Made by a program: the position numbers and the translations under genes
Assembly (NCBI GenBank): GCA_022885665.1
Contig: JAGQDJ010000075.1
Coordinates: forward strand, 62,001-126,000
Length of the DNA stretch: 64,000 bases
From: Triops longicaudatus
Taxonomy: Eukaryota; Arthropoda; Branchiopoda; Notostraca; Triopsidae
Reading direction: 5' to 3'
Shown here: positions 48,410 to 60,628 of the stretch, piece by piece
How the letters are laid out: each line of letters begins with the position of its first letter
How positions within the stretch are numbered: the stretch's first letter is position 1
The notes under the pieces: generated by a model
Told to the model about the DNA's origin: nothing
Databases searched by the model: none
Seen by the model: the letters and a program-made list of their open reading frames with translations, nothing else

Positions 48410-51400
48410 ATGCTTTCATCAAACGAAATTGCCAACCTTACGGTTACGCACACTGCCTTGCCAATGGATATGTCAAAAGCTCAACTCGGACAAAATGAAG
48501 TGACAGATGCTGCTTTCGATAACTTATATCCAGCTGTCGTCAAATGTTTCGCAGTAATATTATGCGGGTATGTCTTCGACACAGGACGTTTATAGATAAC
48601 ATAATTAAATTATTCATATTTATTGAAGTTTCATTGCCGGCAAGCTGGGATGGATAACACAGATGGAAACCAAAGGGTTAAACACCTTTGTCGGCACTTT
48701 CTGTCTCCCTGCCCTTATTTTTAACTCTATGGCGACACTTGACTTTGGGTAAGAACATTGTCATTTTCTAAAAGAAGAAGAACTTATTATTGTATTTTAT
48801 CTAGTGTTGTAAATTGGCGGTTCCTATTGGCTATATTTCTTTCCAAAGCCTCCATCTTTTTCGTAGTTCTTATCGTCACGTTAATTGCAAGCAAGCCTAC
48901 CAATTTTGCAAAAGCTGGTCTGTACGCGATTTTCTGTTCGCAGAGCAATGACTTTGCATTGGGTTATCCGATAGGTAAATACCAAATATCTTCGGTTGAG
49001 ATTTTCTAAGGATTTGCGTTCCATTTCAGTGGTGGCCCTTTATAGTCAAACTCATCCGGAGTATTCCTCGTACTTGTATCTGGTAGCTCCCATTTCGCTG
49101 GTTGTGTTAAATCCTATTGCGTTTTGCTTTATGGAATGCAGTCGTCAACGTGATCTCAGACGAACTGCACTTTCAGACCGAAACACAAAATTCGTTGCTC
49201 CCTCAGGATGTCGCTTAGTGTTTGCCATCGCCAAAAGTGTTTTCTTGAATCCGGTAGTGCTAATGACATCCTTGGGCTGCCTAAGCAATGTCAGTTTCGG
49301 TCCACACCTTCCTTCTGTATTGCAAGGTGTTTTAAACTCGCTGGGATTAGCGTTTTCTGCTACTGCATTGTTTCTTCTTGGATTAAGAATGGTCGGTCAA
49401 GGTCAACAATTCAACCGTGCGGAATTAGTCACGCCGGGATTGCTTATAGCTGTGAAATGGTAAACTCAGTTGTGTATATCGAAAAACTTTTGGGCATTTT
49501 TTGCTTTAATTTTTAGCCTGGTGTTCCCTATCATAACCAGAGAGATGGTGAGCTTGGTTCACACTGGAATTGAAACGAACGCCACGTTAGATTTGAGCGA
49601 CTACGGCTTTCTGTATGGTACTTTTCCATCAGCTCCGAGTGTTTTTGTCTATGCATCACAGTTCCATGTCGCAACTGATTTGGTAACGTCAACTTTCGGT
49701 AGATATGTTTGTTATATAATATGTGCCTTTACAGATTGCAGGCGCAATGGTAGCTTGCACCTTTTTATCAGCTCCTGTGATGTTTGTGTCTGCGAAGATG
49801 GTCACTCTGTCTCGAATTAATCCGAGCAATTACCTTTATGAGCTAGATAGTTTTCTTTTTGATGTTAGTATCGTGGGACTCGTTTGTGCCGTAAGTGTTT
49901 TATTTCCACTATAACCCTAACCATTTTGAATTGGGAAAATTTTTTCCTATTTTAGGCATGGGTTTTATTAATATTCGTGGTTGGGAAGAAGTGGAAACGC
50001 TTGCCTCACTTCTTTAAGATGTCACTTGTACTTGCTCAGGTAAGTTCGAGTTGGTTAGTTTTCTTTACGCACCATGTAACAAATCACACTTTATAGTGTT
50101 TAGGGTGCTTAGGGGCGCTATTTTGGTCCGTCTTGGACTGCAAAACTTCATGGGGACTTTACCTGCAATTTGGTTGTATTGTGATGGGAGTGTTTGGGGC
50201 ACGTATTTGGACAGCTCTATTGGCTGTTGCGTTATACCTCCTGCGTACACGTTCTTTGTGTTTCCTCTTGAAACTCCGTTTGCTCTTTTGTGCCATCGGA
50301 TGGGGGTAATTCCTTATTTATTCGCATAACATACAGATACTGACGCATAATTTTTTAAACAATATTTTAGTATTCCCTTCCTTATTCTTGTGATATTACT
50401 GTCAGCTGTTAGTGAAGAAGCCGAAACGCATCATAAAATCGATCCAAATTTTCAGTACGGCCATTCTCAAGCGTTTGCAGCTTTGATTGTCCTCATCCTG
50501 TCCTTTATAGGTAAAACAATAATAAAGTTCCTACTTAAACTTCCTTCTCACTTTTCTTGTAACCGTAGTTACGATCGTATCTTTGGTAATGCAACAACGA
50601 TATGAAAAGAGGCATGAGGAAGTTCGTCATCCACATGCGGACGAGACGGAAAGTCTTTTGCCTGATATGGAAGATCTCGATCAAATCCGGCCGTTAGTTT
50701 CCTGTGATCCAACTCCGACTACTGCACCTGCACCTGCTTTATTACCTTCTTCTTCTACAACTAACTTAACAACATTAACCTATAACAGTGAACGTTTGGA
50801 ACCTATTGTTGAGATTCGTGAAAGCGAAGACGGAGAGAGTCTGATAGTTGGGTCCAGCAATTCCAACCTCTGTCCCCCGAAAGAATGCGGTTCGTTGCAA
50901 CGCCAACAATGCTCGGCTGCGCTTCGGCGCTACCGAAGCGCACGCGTGATAGTAGATAAAGAGGATGGTTTTGGAAGCCAAGAAGGTGACGGCGAGCACC
51001 AGTTTTTGCGGCACATAGTTCTAGTACTCGTACTAGCAGTATCTATGTTTGTGGTACGTATATTGTATTATCGTTATTTTTTTATTAACTAACATTGACA
51101 GTGACCAATCATAAAGTAGAAAGGCGCACTTTAAGAAGACTTCATATTTTTATTACGTAGGGATTGGCTTTATGTGTTTGGAGATTATGCTTGGAGGAAG
51201 TAACTGGTGTGTATCTGGAGCTTTTGTTCCTCGACGGAGCTCTCAATTTTGGCCAGGCTTTCTTCACATTCCTCTGCTTCGGTCTTGATATCAAAACCGT
51301 TTGGTCGCCTTTGTATAGAAAGTAATCACACTTTCAGAATAATTGTAATATGCCGCGGAAAGCATTTCATTAAATTTTTTTATTGTAGATGGAGAAGGTG

Positions 51401-51810
51401 GCGTTATGGTGCCGATAGACTGGTTTTACCGCGGTGGGAAGCTTTGAGTGCGGAAACGCGCCATATCTGTGAACAGTTTGTTGGATACCATATCGACAAA
51501 TGCGTTCGGGATTTAGTAAGGAACAGGAGGTAATTAGAAATCTCTATATTGTCGAGCAAATTTATCACAAGTTTCCTATCCCCTGCATAGGAGACGATTG
51601 CAACTTTACAGGGACGTATTTCAAGGGAAGGATTTAGTAGACTGGCTTATTTTGGTGGGTTTGGCCCAGGATAGGGCACAAGGCGAACGTTACGGAAAAC
51701 ACTTGCTCATGGGACGCGTAATTCGTCATGTCCATCAAGAACATAATTTTCATGATCAATCACTGCTTTACGTGTTTACGGTGGCAATTCGCACGCCTCG
51801 AGGTACTTAA
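48410..51810 (+). CDS. GPR155: GPR155 (LYCHOS) lysosomal transporter-like/GPCR-like protein with DEP domain
   Basis: Multi-pass lysosomal membrane protein; the human counterpart senses cholesterol and signals to mTORC1. Thirteen exons: 48410-48567, 48629-48748, 48805-48974, 49030-49459, 49517-49682, 49735-49890, 49956-50039, 50097-50305, 50371-50510, 50569-51053, 51161-51321, 51389-51529, 51591-51810. They give 879 residues (human 870). The N-terminal half is an auxin-efflux/PIN-like permease (LPALIFNSMATLDF, IFCSQSNDFALGYP, YLVAPISLVVLNPI, GTFPSAP). More hydrophobic helices follow, then an acidic/Ser-rich cytosolic loop, a last pair of helices, and a C-terminal DEP domain (QGKDLVDWLILVGLAQDR). 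The ATG at 48410 fits the family length; an upstream in-frame ATG at 48320 would add 30 hydrophobic-rich residues and cannot be excluded. Confidence 0.93.
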
Positions 51811-52307
51811 TTTGAAGGATTCATCACTATCAGGGCAATCTCTTTGTTATGTATAAAAAAGAAAAATGTGAATTTCAGATGTATGAACAACAAATATGAT
51901 TTTTTGTCATGGTCAAGGTTTATAAGGCTGCAATTTGGATATATAATGTGCCGGAAACTTTTAGGAAAGACTTGTCTTCGGCTTGTTGTAGAATTTGACT
52001 AGTCATGGGATTGTAGTATACGGGAAACGTAAATTGTACCGCATGATTTTGTATATAAAGCTAAATTGGTTACAAAGCGTAAAGGACTTCTTATCTGTCT
52101 CCCCGGTTCCGGATACTGTGGCGAAACAACTGCCGCACAAGCGCTAGTGCGTTATCGTAATCTACTTCCTCTTCGTTCCCTCATTTCTCAAGTGAACTCC
52201 CTTGAGGAGGCCGGATCAGCTGTTTTTATTTGGACTTGTTGAGCAGTTTCGCTGTTGTGTTCCCTTGCGTGCAACCTCAGTTCAATGTGATTGATTATTA
52301 AAGCGAA
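51811..52307. other. GPR155-Shark intergenic region
   Basis: Untranslated and promoter sequence only, as far as I can see. No AATAAA-type signal was noticed for GPR155, and no additional gene. Confidence 0.4.
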
Positions 52308-55298
52308 ATGGGTATGGAGACGCCAAGAAGTCCGTGCAGACGTGGAAATCGCTGGTTTCATGGTAAAATATCTCGAGCTGAAGCTGAGCTGGCTTTGTTA
52401 AAAGGTAAGTTTTTGGTCTTAAAATGACACGAACTTATTCACCTGTTGATGCTCTTAAATGCAGAAGGGAATGACGAAGGACTCTTTCTGGTTCGTGAAA
52501 GCTCTACGGTGACAGGCGACTTTGTACTGTCTGTCATCAATGAAGGAGAACCCTCTCATTTTCAAATCCAACGACATGGCGAAGACGCGTTCTTTTCTAT
52601 TGAAGATGGGCGAATAGTGCACGGTCTGGACACTATTATAGATTTGTGCTTGAAAGAAGGTGCTTCAGGGGGAGCAGTCCAACTAAAACGCATATGTCCG
52701 AGAGATCCACCGCCAGTACATGTTTTAGGACATGGTCAGTCCTACCTAATTCACAGAGCAGCCAAAGAAGGTTGTCCACACAATGTTGACATCAGGCGTG
52801 CCTAATATGGATCTCTTCTAGGTAACTACACTGTTGTGGCTGAGCTTGTTAGATGTAACTATCGTGGCATTGACGCCAAGAATGCTGAAGGTCAAACAGC
52901 CGTACATCTAGCCTGCTTAAGCAACCGTATTGACATTGTGAGAGTATTAATTGAAGGACGAGCTCTTGTAAATGCAGTTGATGAGCAAAACTACACACCT
53001 TTGCATGTAAGAGCCCCTATTTTATGGACTACGAGCATGATTTATTAATTTTTAATTCACTACCCCCATATATTTTTTAATCTATTAAGTTCTTCTGTTG
53101 CGTTAATTTTTTTCGTTCAGTACGCTTGCATGCATAATTACCCTGATTGTGTACGAATCTTGCTCGAAGCTGGTGCCAATCCTCAAATTCGGCATAGAGA
53201 AACAGGTCAGTCACTCAATATGCAAAGTTTTGGATTTATCATTGGCGAATTTTTCGTGCATACTGGTGCAATCGGAATTGCAGGATTTGTTGCAATCCAT
53301 GAAGCTGCCAGCAGAGGCCATACAGAATGTGTCCGTATCATGTTAATGCACAGAGCAGCGCCCTTGCCAAGGACTAGTCGTCACGAAACCCCTGCTGACT
53401 TGGCCAGACGAAATGGATTTTATCAGTGTGCTCGTTTGCTTGGTATTTTTTTAACAATTATTTTTTAAGGTTTTATTCCTGATTTTTTTACGCAGAACTG
53501 TACCAAAGTCCACCGGTTACTACCAGATGGGAAAATTGGTTCCATGGCTCCATTTCCCGCCAAGAAGCTCTTTTTAGGCTCAGACGCGTAGCCGAAGAAG
53601 ACGCCCTAGACTCGCTTTTCCTCATTCGTAAGAATTCGCGGAAATCGGGATTCTTTGTCCTCTCACTCTTTGTCGCAAAACATTGTTATCACTATGAAAT
53701 TGGGAAGCGAGTAATGCGTCTTGATTTCATGACGCGATGAGCTGTATTGAACTTCATTTTTGTGTAGGGCCAGTATTACTATATCGATGAAGGACCTTAT
53801 ATGGAATCATTGGAACATCTTGTTGTTCATTACATGCGCTGGGCGGATGGTTTACCTGCACCGCTGACCTATCCTGTTCCTCCTCCTTTTGCCCTTCGCA
53901 CTTGTGACATATTAAATAACAATGTAAGTATCTTTTCGGCCAAGGAAATGCTCTTGTCGGTAAAAAAGTAACTTTTGTAGGAGTTATGTTCAGTAACTAA
54001 TTTTCAAGAAAATCAGTTCGCTCCGAGTAATTCGCATTCTTTATATTGATATGTAGTTGTTGAGCCCACCACCTTTACCCTCTCGTAATGTACAACGTTC
54101 CCCGTCGCCCTGCCGAGATCACCTTACCCTTACAAGCAATGCGAACGCTAACCAAATGGATGGTACCTCTAGTGAACATTGTGCCACCACTACAGCTCCT
54201 CTAGCAGCATCCGCCTTCCCCAGACATAGTTGGACGGAAACGTACCAATCTCTAGGTAAATTTGAAAGAGTGCCATTTTTTGATTACTTCAGGTCTTTGC
54301 TTATTGTAGATAATATCGCCTCGGAGGATTTGGTCCGCTGCGACGAAATAGGCGAGGGAGAGTTTGGTTCGGTGTATCGTGGGACGTATACCTTGCCTGG
54401 GTCAAAAGACCTGAGAGTTTCAGTAGCCATTAAAACTTTGCGTGAAGACCAAGTTCAGTCTAGCCGCGATGAATTTTTGCGAGAAGCCCGAGTTATGATG
54501 GCCCTTGATCATACATGCATTGTGAGATTATTGGGTATCTGTCGTGGACCGCCCCTCATGATGGTCCAAGAACTAGTACCTATGGGTTCTTTACTCTCTT
54601 ACTTACTGGATTACCCGGATAAAGTCAGCCCTGATTACGATATTCGAGTTTGGGCAGCTCAGATTGCACAGGGTTTGTTTTCATTTTTACCCTTGTCGAT
54701 TTACTTTATCTCAACGCATTTCTAGGTATGTGTTATTTGGAAGAAAAACGCTTTGTACATCGAGACCTGGCAGCGAGGAATATCTTGCTAGCTTCACGAT
54801 TCCAAGTGAAAATTAGCGACTTCGGCTTATCTCGTGCTATTGGCCAAGGGAAAGAGTATTACCAAGCCTCGCAAGGCGGAAGATGGCCCATTAAATGGTA
54901 GAAACAGCTTTGCGATTTCGTTATCTTGTGAGTTGGGTGTGATATTTATCCTACTGGTATGTCGCAGGTACGCGCCGGAATCGGTTAATTTTGGTACCTT
55001 TTCTCATGCAAGTGATGCCTGGAGCTACGCAGTGACGTTATGGGAAATGTTCTCTTTCGGAGCGCAGCCTTACGGAGATCTTCCTGGGGCTGAAGTTATT
55101 CAAATGGTGGAATCGGGATACCGTTTACCTAAACCAGACGCATGTCCTGGAGAAACTTACTCTGTCATGTCACGCTGCTGGGACTACGACCCAGGTAGTC
55201 GTCCTACATTTGAGGAACTGACGGTGTTTTTCACCACTTCGGTTGAGTATGCCAACGTGCAGACTTTACTGTTGTGTAGCCCTAGTGTTCAAGTATGA
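52308..55298 (+). CDS. Shark: Shark-type non-receptor tyrosine kinase (SH2-ankyrin-SH2-kinase)
   Basis: Cytoplasmic tyrosine kinase of the Shark/HTK16 family. In Drosophila it acts downstream of Draper in glial engulfment and in epithelial closure. Vertebrates lack the family. Eleven exons: 52308-52404, 52465-52770, 52822-53006, 53121-53205, 53284-53442, 53496-53710, 53768-53923, 54057-54255, 54310-54672, 54726-54897, 54968-55298. They give 755 residues. Order: N-terminal SH2 (RWFHGKISRAEAE, then GLFLVRESS), ankyrin repeats (HRAAKEGNYTVVAELV, TAVHLACLSNRIDIV, AIHEAASRGHTECV), second SH2 (ENWFHGSISRQEAL, then FLIRKNS), a proline-rich linker, and the kinase. The kinase keeps the glycine loop GEGEFGSV, VAIK lysine, HRDLAARN, DFG, APES and SDAWSYAVTLWEMFSFG. 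The 54-base intron at 54256-54309 is in frame and free of stops, so retention adds 18 residues. Confidence 0.95.
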
Positions 55299-55484
55299 GC
55301 TACGTTCCTGAAACCAAAATGCCACATGGTGCCTTTTATAAGTGATTTCTACCAGATTTCTATGAATTTCTTGTTCTCTATTTTATACTTAAAGACTGTA
55401 ATTTAGAGCCGAGAGATCAATAGCTTTGCATACAAAACTTTTCTCTGCATGTGCGGCAATTTAGCAGAAAGTTTGCGGTCTGAC

Positions 55485-57443
55485 TCAAGGCATATTTTTT
55501 AGCCAGATGCAATTCTTGAGATAGGTAGGCCAAGGAGACTTGGACAATTGTAAATACATCTTATCTCCCAAATATCTACGTATGGTTATTGTGCACAGTT
55601 GTGTGAGATGCCATGGACTGCTTCTCGTATTTAGTAACCACATATCCGCAAGTGTTGGACTGGTAGAGGACTGAATGGAAGACCAGGGAGCATTGGTGAG
55701 ATCGAAGCCAGCGTATACCAAGGCTTTGATCAAAGGCAACGCTTCAGCACCATATCTGCGAGCTAGTGAAAGATTGTTAATTGTGGGGCAAGACACGAGT
55801 GTGCCTTTGTTGGGATTAGCACCGTGCTGGACTAGACATAAAGCAAGACTGAGCTTCCGTTGCTCAAGCAAGCGGAAAAGGGGCGTGTCTCCGGGTGTAT
55901 ACGACTCTAAGCTCAATTTGCAACCCCATTCTTGCAACACCGTCACAATGGTATCAAACAACTCTACTGCAGAATCTGGCATGGCAGTCAATTCATGAAG
56001 AGGAAGAACACCCGTGTAAGAATTTGGATAATTTGGATTGGCCCCTACACAAGACAAAGAAGCGTTTGCTAATTCCATTATGTAACTACATTCAATGCTC
56101 CTTAATACCTTTTTGGAGTAGAAGCTTTACGGAATCCAAGTGTTGTACCCGACATGCTAAATGAAGCGGCGTGTCACCGTAATCATCTCGGAGGTTAGGA
56201 ACACAACCGGCGCGTAATAAAAGTTGAGCTAATTCGACATGTTTTTGCAAAGTGGTGAAATGAAGCAGGCGATGACTTTGTGTTATCCTAACACCATGCT
56301 GAAGAAGTAGCGAAACTATGTCTACATCCAAGTGCCACACAGCTTCGCAAAGGCAAGTGTATCCTACGATATGCAGTTTAGTCACCAGCTCAATTTATGT
56401 AATTTTCCATTTACCGTGTATCTCCTCCAGATTGACTTTCGCACCATAGCTTAGCAAAAGATCAACGACAGGTTTATGGGAGCGAGCTACGGCTAGGTAG
56501 AGCGGTGTGCGATCAGAGTAGTCCAAGGCATCTATTTTGGCATTGTGCTGCAGTAAACACCGTGCCACCTCAACATGACCCCGAGAGCACGCTGCATGAA
56601 GTGGTGAAGTTTTGTCATTCGACCGAAGATTGACATCGGCAGAATACGATATTAGCATTTCTACAATGGCCAAATGTCCCCTTGATGAGGCCAAGTACAA
56701 CGATGTAGTGCTGTCAATATCTACGGCATCTACAAAAGCTCCTACAACGAAAACTTTTAGGTTGAAACAAACAAGAAACCTTCACTTTTTTACCAACTGA
56801 CAATAAAAGTTGTGTAAGGTGTAAATGGCCCTGTTCGGCGGCATAATGAAGCGGTCGCCTGCCATATATGTCAGAAATGTTAACATCGTACTTTTTATCG
56901 ACGATTATGCTTTTCAGTGGAATTAAGTCACGATTATGAGCATGAGGAATTTTGGTCGACACTGGCTTAGATTTCTCTAATGTCGCGTTGAGAGGATTTT
57001 TTAGTTTTAGGCTCTTGGGGCGAACTTTGCTTTTTCTCTCTTGACCTATAGAACTGCGGCTTTCATCGTCAGAAGAAGATTCCGAAGTCCGAGACGCAGG
57101 TTGCAGCTGGACTTTCGATTTTGATGGGACCGCTGACCCTTGAGAAAGTGAAGGTGCTAAGTTTCTTCGCGTGGTTAACACGGGACTGTCAACGTGCATT
57201 CCAAGCAAACTCCGAAAGACATCGACATTCCCCACTTGAGCAGCCCTACCAAGTATTGAATGGCCACACTGGCATATCCAGTTAACCTTTGCTCCTAGGG
57301 TGACAAACAAGACAAAAAAATATGACTAATCTGAGACAGATAATACACGAAGTACCTTGATTTATTAGATAGGTAACTTCGTCCAAGTTTCCTAAACTGA
57401 TCGCTTCGTATAAGCATTCTTCCAGGTTCTTGTCGAAGTCCAT
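55485..57443 (-). CDS. Ankyrin-repeat and SOCS-box (ASB-like) protein
   Basis: Five minus-strand exons (57443-57356, 57294-56794, 56741-56415, 56363-56109, 56044-55485) give 576 residues. Start MDFDKNLEECLYEAISLG. Successive ankyrin repeats include GRRPLHYAAEQGHLHLTQLL, TSLYLASSRGHLAIVEML, SPLHAACSRGHVEVARCLL and TPLHLACRVQHLDSVKLLL. A Ser/Lys-rich insert of about 100 residues interrupts the repeats near the N-terminal third. The last 45 residues (SPWHLTQLCTITIRRYLG onward) resemble a SOCS box, which recruits elongin B/C and cullin 5. That would make it a substrate receptor for a ubiquitin ligase. ASB paralogues are hard to tell apart by eye, so I give no symbol. It converges tail-to-tail with Shark, the stops 186 bases apart. 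Confidence 0.85.
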
Positions 57444-58178
57444 GAAAAATTCATTAGGAGTCGATTGTTAACTTCATCCGATGTTTACAAATATCAGGAA
57501 TCCGTAACTAGCGCCCTCACTGGCTTAAACTGTGAGATGATCACCTTCCTTGGCATTTGAATTTGCTGGGCGGGATCCAATCATCAGAAAAATTAAACGG
57601 TCAGAAAAAGTCAATAATGTGCCCATTAGATGGCACAGTTGCGACTTTAAACAGACCAACAACAGAAATTGCTGGGCGGGACGCCACAAGAACTTTTTAG
57701 TGATTCCGAGAGGCGTTACGCGTCAAAGGTAAACAAAGCTTTCATTGACAAAGTTATGCTGTCTCGACTTAGTTACGGAGTTGTAATGGAAAACGTAAAA
57801 ATGCATACAAGTATTTATCATTGTAATTTACACCCTTTATCGTAGGAATAGTTATGGATTAGCTTTATATTTTTAGCTTTTATTCATTTTACTTTTTTCT
57901 TCCTTCGCGTGTGGAAAGTACTTGGGGGTTTAGTTGAGTACCTGCCTACACATATCTCTTTGAATTAAAGTTAAATTAATCCATTAGATTATAGTTTAAA
58001 TTTTGTATAAAATTTTTAAATGACAGTTAAGGAAGTGGTGAGCAACTGTGGCCGTGTACTTTTTGAAGGCTCACCAAGTTTGCCCTTGTGACGTCGCCCC
58101 ACGTGCAGCTCTGGGAAGGTAAAGTTGGGAAATTCTGGAACTTCAGCTTCATCTATTTATATTTTTTTAATTATTTAG
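57444..58178. other. Upstream region of the ASB-like gene
   Basis: The 13-mer TTGCTGGGCGGGA occurs twice, about 106 bases apart (57563-57575 and 57669-57681), 120-240 bases upstream of the ASB-like start. A GC-box-like regulatory role is possible. The rest is AT-rich without genes. Confidence 0.4.
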
Positions 58179-58968
58179 AATGCCTACGATCATGTACGCC
58201 AAAGTTCAGAGCGTCTGTCCCGTTTACCATCTATGTATCCTAATATGAGAACAACCTTGTTTTGCGGCTCCCCGAATGTCGGCAAATCCAGACTTATCAA
58301 TAAGGTATTTGAATCAATATCGATTTTTTAAAATTATATTTATGTAAAATCAACTGCAGATCACACTTGCTGATGTTGAATTCTAGCCATGTGCCTTCAT
58401 CACCAAATCTTTATACATCGGTCACATTGACTATAAATATTTACGTTGGCAAATTTCGAGATGCCCGGTATTTCGAATCACTTGCTAGAAGATAAGAATA
58501 TAATTGAAATGCAAGCTCTTGCTGCCTTGGCTCACATCAGTGCTGCCATTCTTAATTTCCTTGGTGTATCTGAGCAGCGTGGCCACACTTTCGAAGAACA
58601 GGTTCAACTTTTCGAGAGCATCAAGCCCCTTTCTACCAACAAAGTGAATTCACATTTTATTTCCTTACGTAGCATTAATTATATTCCTCCGTGTCTGTAG
58701 CTCATCGCGTGTTACTTCTCGTGACCAGAGTGGTGTCAAAGACTCGGAAGTAATTACTGGTATAATAAATAATAGATTTGTTCTTATTGTGATTTTTTTA
58801 GATTAAAAAGAAGCTTAAGGTATTTGGACCCAAGGCCCAATGAAAGGTGAACCGCATGGATAAGGCAGGTGAAGCCGACGGCACATTTCAGTTAAACTTC
58901 CCAAGCACTTGTTCTCCGGCAAACGCGGCATTGACAAGACCGACAGACGTTACAAAGCAAATTCAACA
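58179..58968 (+). pseudogene. NOG1/GTPBP4 pseudogene, truncated, with introns retained
   Basis: Fragments of the nucleolar GTPase NOG1 (60S ribosome assembly) in correct order. Block 1 (58179-58304) reads RLSRLPSMYPNMRTTLFCGS and the P-loop NVGKSRLINK. Block 2 (58360-58643) begins ITLADVEF, has TAG where a glutamine codon stands in NOG1, reads ITKSLYIGHIDYKYLRWQ, then shifts frame and continues MPGISNHLLEDKNIIEMQAL to STNK. Block 3 (58701-58749) has SGVKDSE. Block 4 (58802-58968) has another stop, then MDKAGEAD, another frame change and PKHLFSGKRGIDKTDRR, the NOG1 C-terminus. Splice-like GT and AG ends remain at the block edges, so this is a decayed gene copy and not a processed transcript. 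About 300 central residues are missing. Confidence 0.87.
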
Positions 58969-59199
58969 CGAATATTTTGTTACTGGCTGCAGAAATTTTA
59001 TTGTTTATACCCTTATTGGATCCATTACGGTCGCGTTCTTCGTCTACTTTTGAAATTAAATTGCCAATTGTGGCTTGACACCACGTCATTTGATGAAAAT
59101 TTGCAACGTTCGATTCCATACGAACACCAAAACTGGCCACGTACGCGCTGTTATCGGCAAAACGTACATGCTGAGCCAAGACGAAGAACTCCGGGAGAA

Positions 59200-59541
59200 G
59201 CACGCACCCGCTACTGTCAGGTTTCGCCCGTTTGTCGTTGCAGCTGGCCTACAACTAACACATTTATGGGTGTGGCCTCGTATGTACCTCCCGTGCGTGT
59301 GTTCGATATGGGCGTGGCTCGGCAGTACGGTGACAAAGTACGGTTCCTATGCGAGGCTGGGTACACACTGCACGGCCCCGAGGTTGCACTCTGCAACGCA
59401 ACGTGAAAATGGAAGCCTTCTCCACCGAGCTGTGAACGTACTTTGGATTCTTATCTGTTTTTTAAGTCTATTATTTTTGTTGGTTTTTACTATTAATGTT
59501 TGCGTTGTAATATGCTATTACTATATTAAAAATAAACATAA
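59200..59541 (+). pseudogene. Broken sushi (CCP) domain fragment with possible membrane tail
   Basis: One frame reads YVPPVRVFDMGVARQYGDKV, then FLCEAGYTLHGPEVALCNAT, the second half of a sushi/CCP module. A TGA stop then sits where glycine is usual, and KWKPSPPSC follows in the same frame, completing the module. Another frame after that point encodes a hydrophobic stretch (VLWILICFLSLLFLLVFTI) that would suit a C-terminal membrane anchor, with AATAAA at 59531. Upstream sequence in other frames may be earlier, degraded parts. I infer a dead exon or gene fragment. A sequencing error at the TGA is the main alternative. Confidence 0.5.
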
Positions 59542-59756
59542 TTAAATAATAATGGCTTGATTTCCTATACTTGTATAAAATGAAATAAAACCTGTACGAA
59601 TGATCGTAAGCTTTTAGTATTTAATTTGTACAAACTTCCTGCTAGAAAGTAGTCTATTAATAATCAAAGAACAGTACTATTTGTAATCCGAGACAAGTTA
59701 TATACGTGACATATAGCGAGTTTATTTATATTTCAAACAACATCAAACACACGTGA

Positions 59757-60052
59757 ATGTAATGGCCGAGCGGTCTAAGTCCTGGACTTGCAATCATGAG
59801 GTCGTGGGTTTTCAGAGGAAAAGACTCTGACAATCCCCTGTCCTGCCTCCTATGGTACCTGGTACACCCCTATAAAATGGGATTACCAAGGGTATCACAG
59901 GAAACAGCATGGGAAACAGGATAAGGGATAGGAAAGGGTGAACGAGGCCTCGGAAAGCATGATGCTGGCATCGTGCATCGCACTTTTTCCCATGTTATTC
60001 CTTATGGGATTTCAAAATTTTTGGCTCCTGAGACGCCCTCAGGGCATAATTT
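59757..60052 (+). mobile_element. tRNA-derived SINE-like repeat
   Basis: The left end carries a tRNA-like internal promoter: box A-like TGGCCGAGCGGTCTAAG (about 59763-59779), an anticodon-arm-like GGACTTGCAATCATGAGG, then GTCGTGGGTTTTCAG as a degraded box B. About 230 bases of non-coding body follow and end without a clear poly(A) tail. The D-arm resembles a type II (Leu/Ser) tRNA, but the sequence cannot fold as an intact tRNA beyond the anticodon arm. No second copy was noticed in this window, so repetitiveness is inferred. Confidence 0.5.
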
Positions 60053-60628
60053 CATATTCAAGCTTAGTTTTCTCGCTTATTTGAAGGGCTAGCGCAATAA
60101 TTCTTAGAGATCCGGAATCCTCGTGCGGAGAGGAATAATTTCCGTAATTTATTTTGCATATTTCAAACATTCGGTTAATTGAAGTGCGATATGATAAAGG
60201 ACATCTTTGCTCATACTTGAATACCTTTTAGGTTGGTATGGTCACCCACATAAGAACTCGATGAGGCAAAATTTGTTACTGCGTTTTTATACGAAGTCTT
60301 TACACCAATTTACAATAAAAATACACAACAGTATTTCTAAAACCACTTGCACCATTTAAATCGCGTACTTTACTATCCAAAACCGAATTCCACCTATATA
60401 GCCAAGAGTTCCGTTACTTGTCATTGTATTTCCGCACAAGGTTACTTACATAGTCATTCACTCAAATACAGCTCACATAAATTCACAACAACGCATTCAC
60501 CACTGCTTTAAATACACAGAATTGGCTTCCAACAACCAAAGTTTCCAAACTTCTACAAATGATCTAGCCTACAAAATCACAACTTCCCGCATCGTTCCCC
60601 CACCTTTTTTCAATATGCCTAGCAGTCG

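Noticed and set aside
54256..54293. 38-base intron in Shark ending at the first AG
   Set aside because: Shorter than any other intron here; the next AG gives a 54-base intron that keeps the frame.
55675..55998. 107-codon plus-strand frame
   Set aside because: Shadow of the ASB-like gene's last exon on the other strand.
58909..59406. 165-codon frame taken as one gene
   Set aside because: It is a chance fusion of the NOG1 C-terminal remnant, non-coding sequence and half a sushi module.
59757..59840. Functional tRNA gene
   Set aside because: Box A and an anticodon-like arm are present, but the T-arm is broken and no acceptor stem can be formed.
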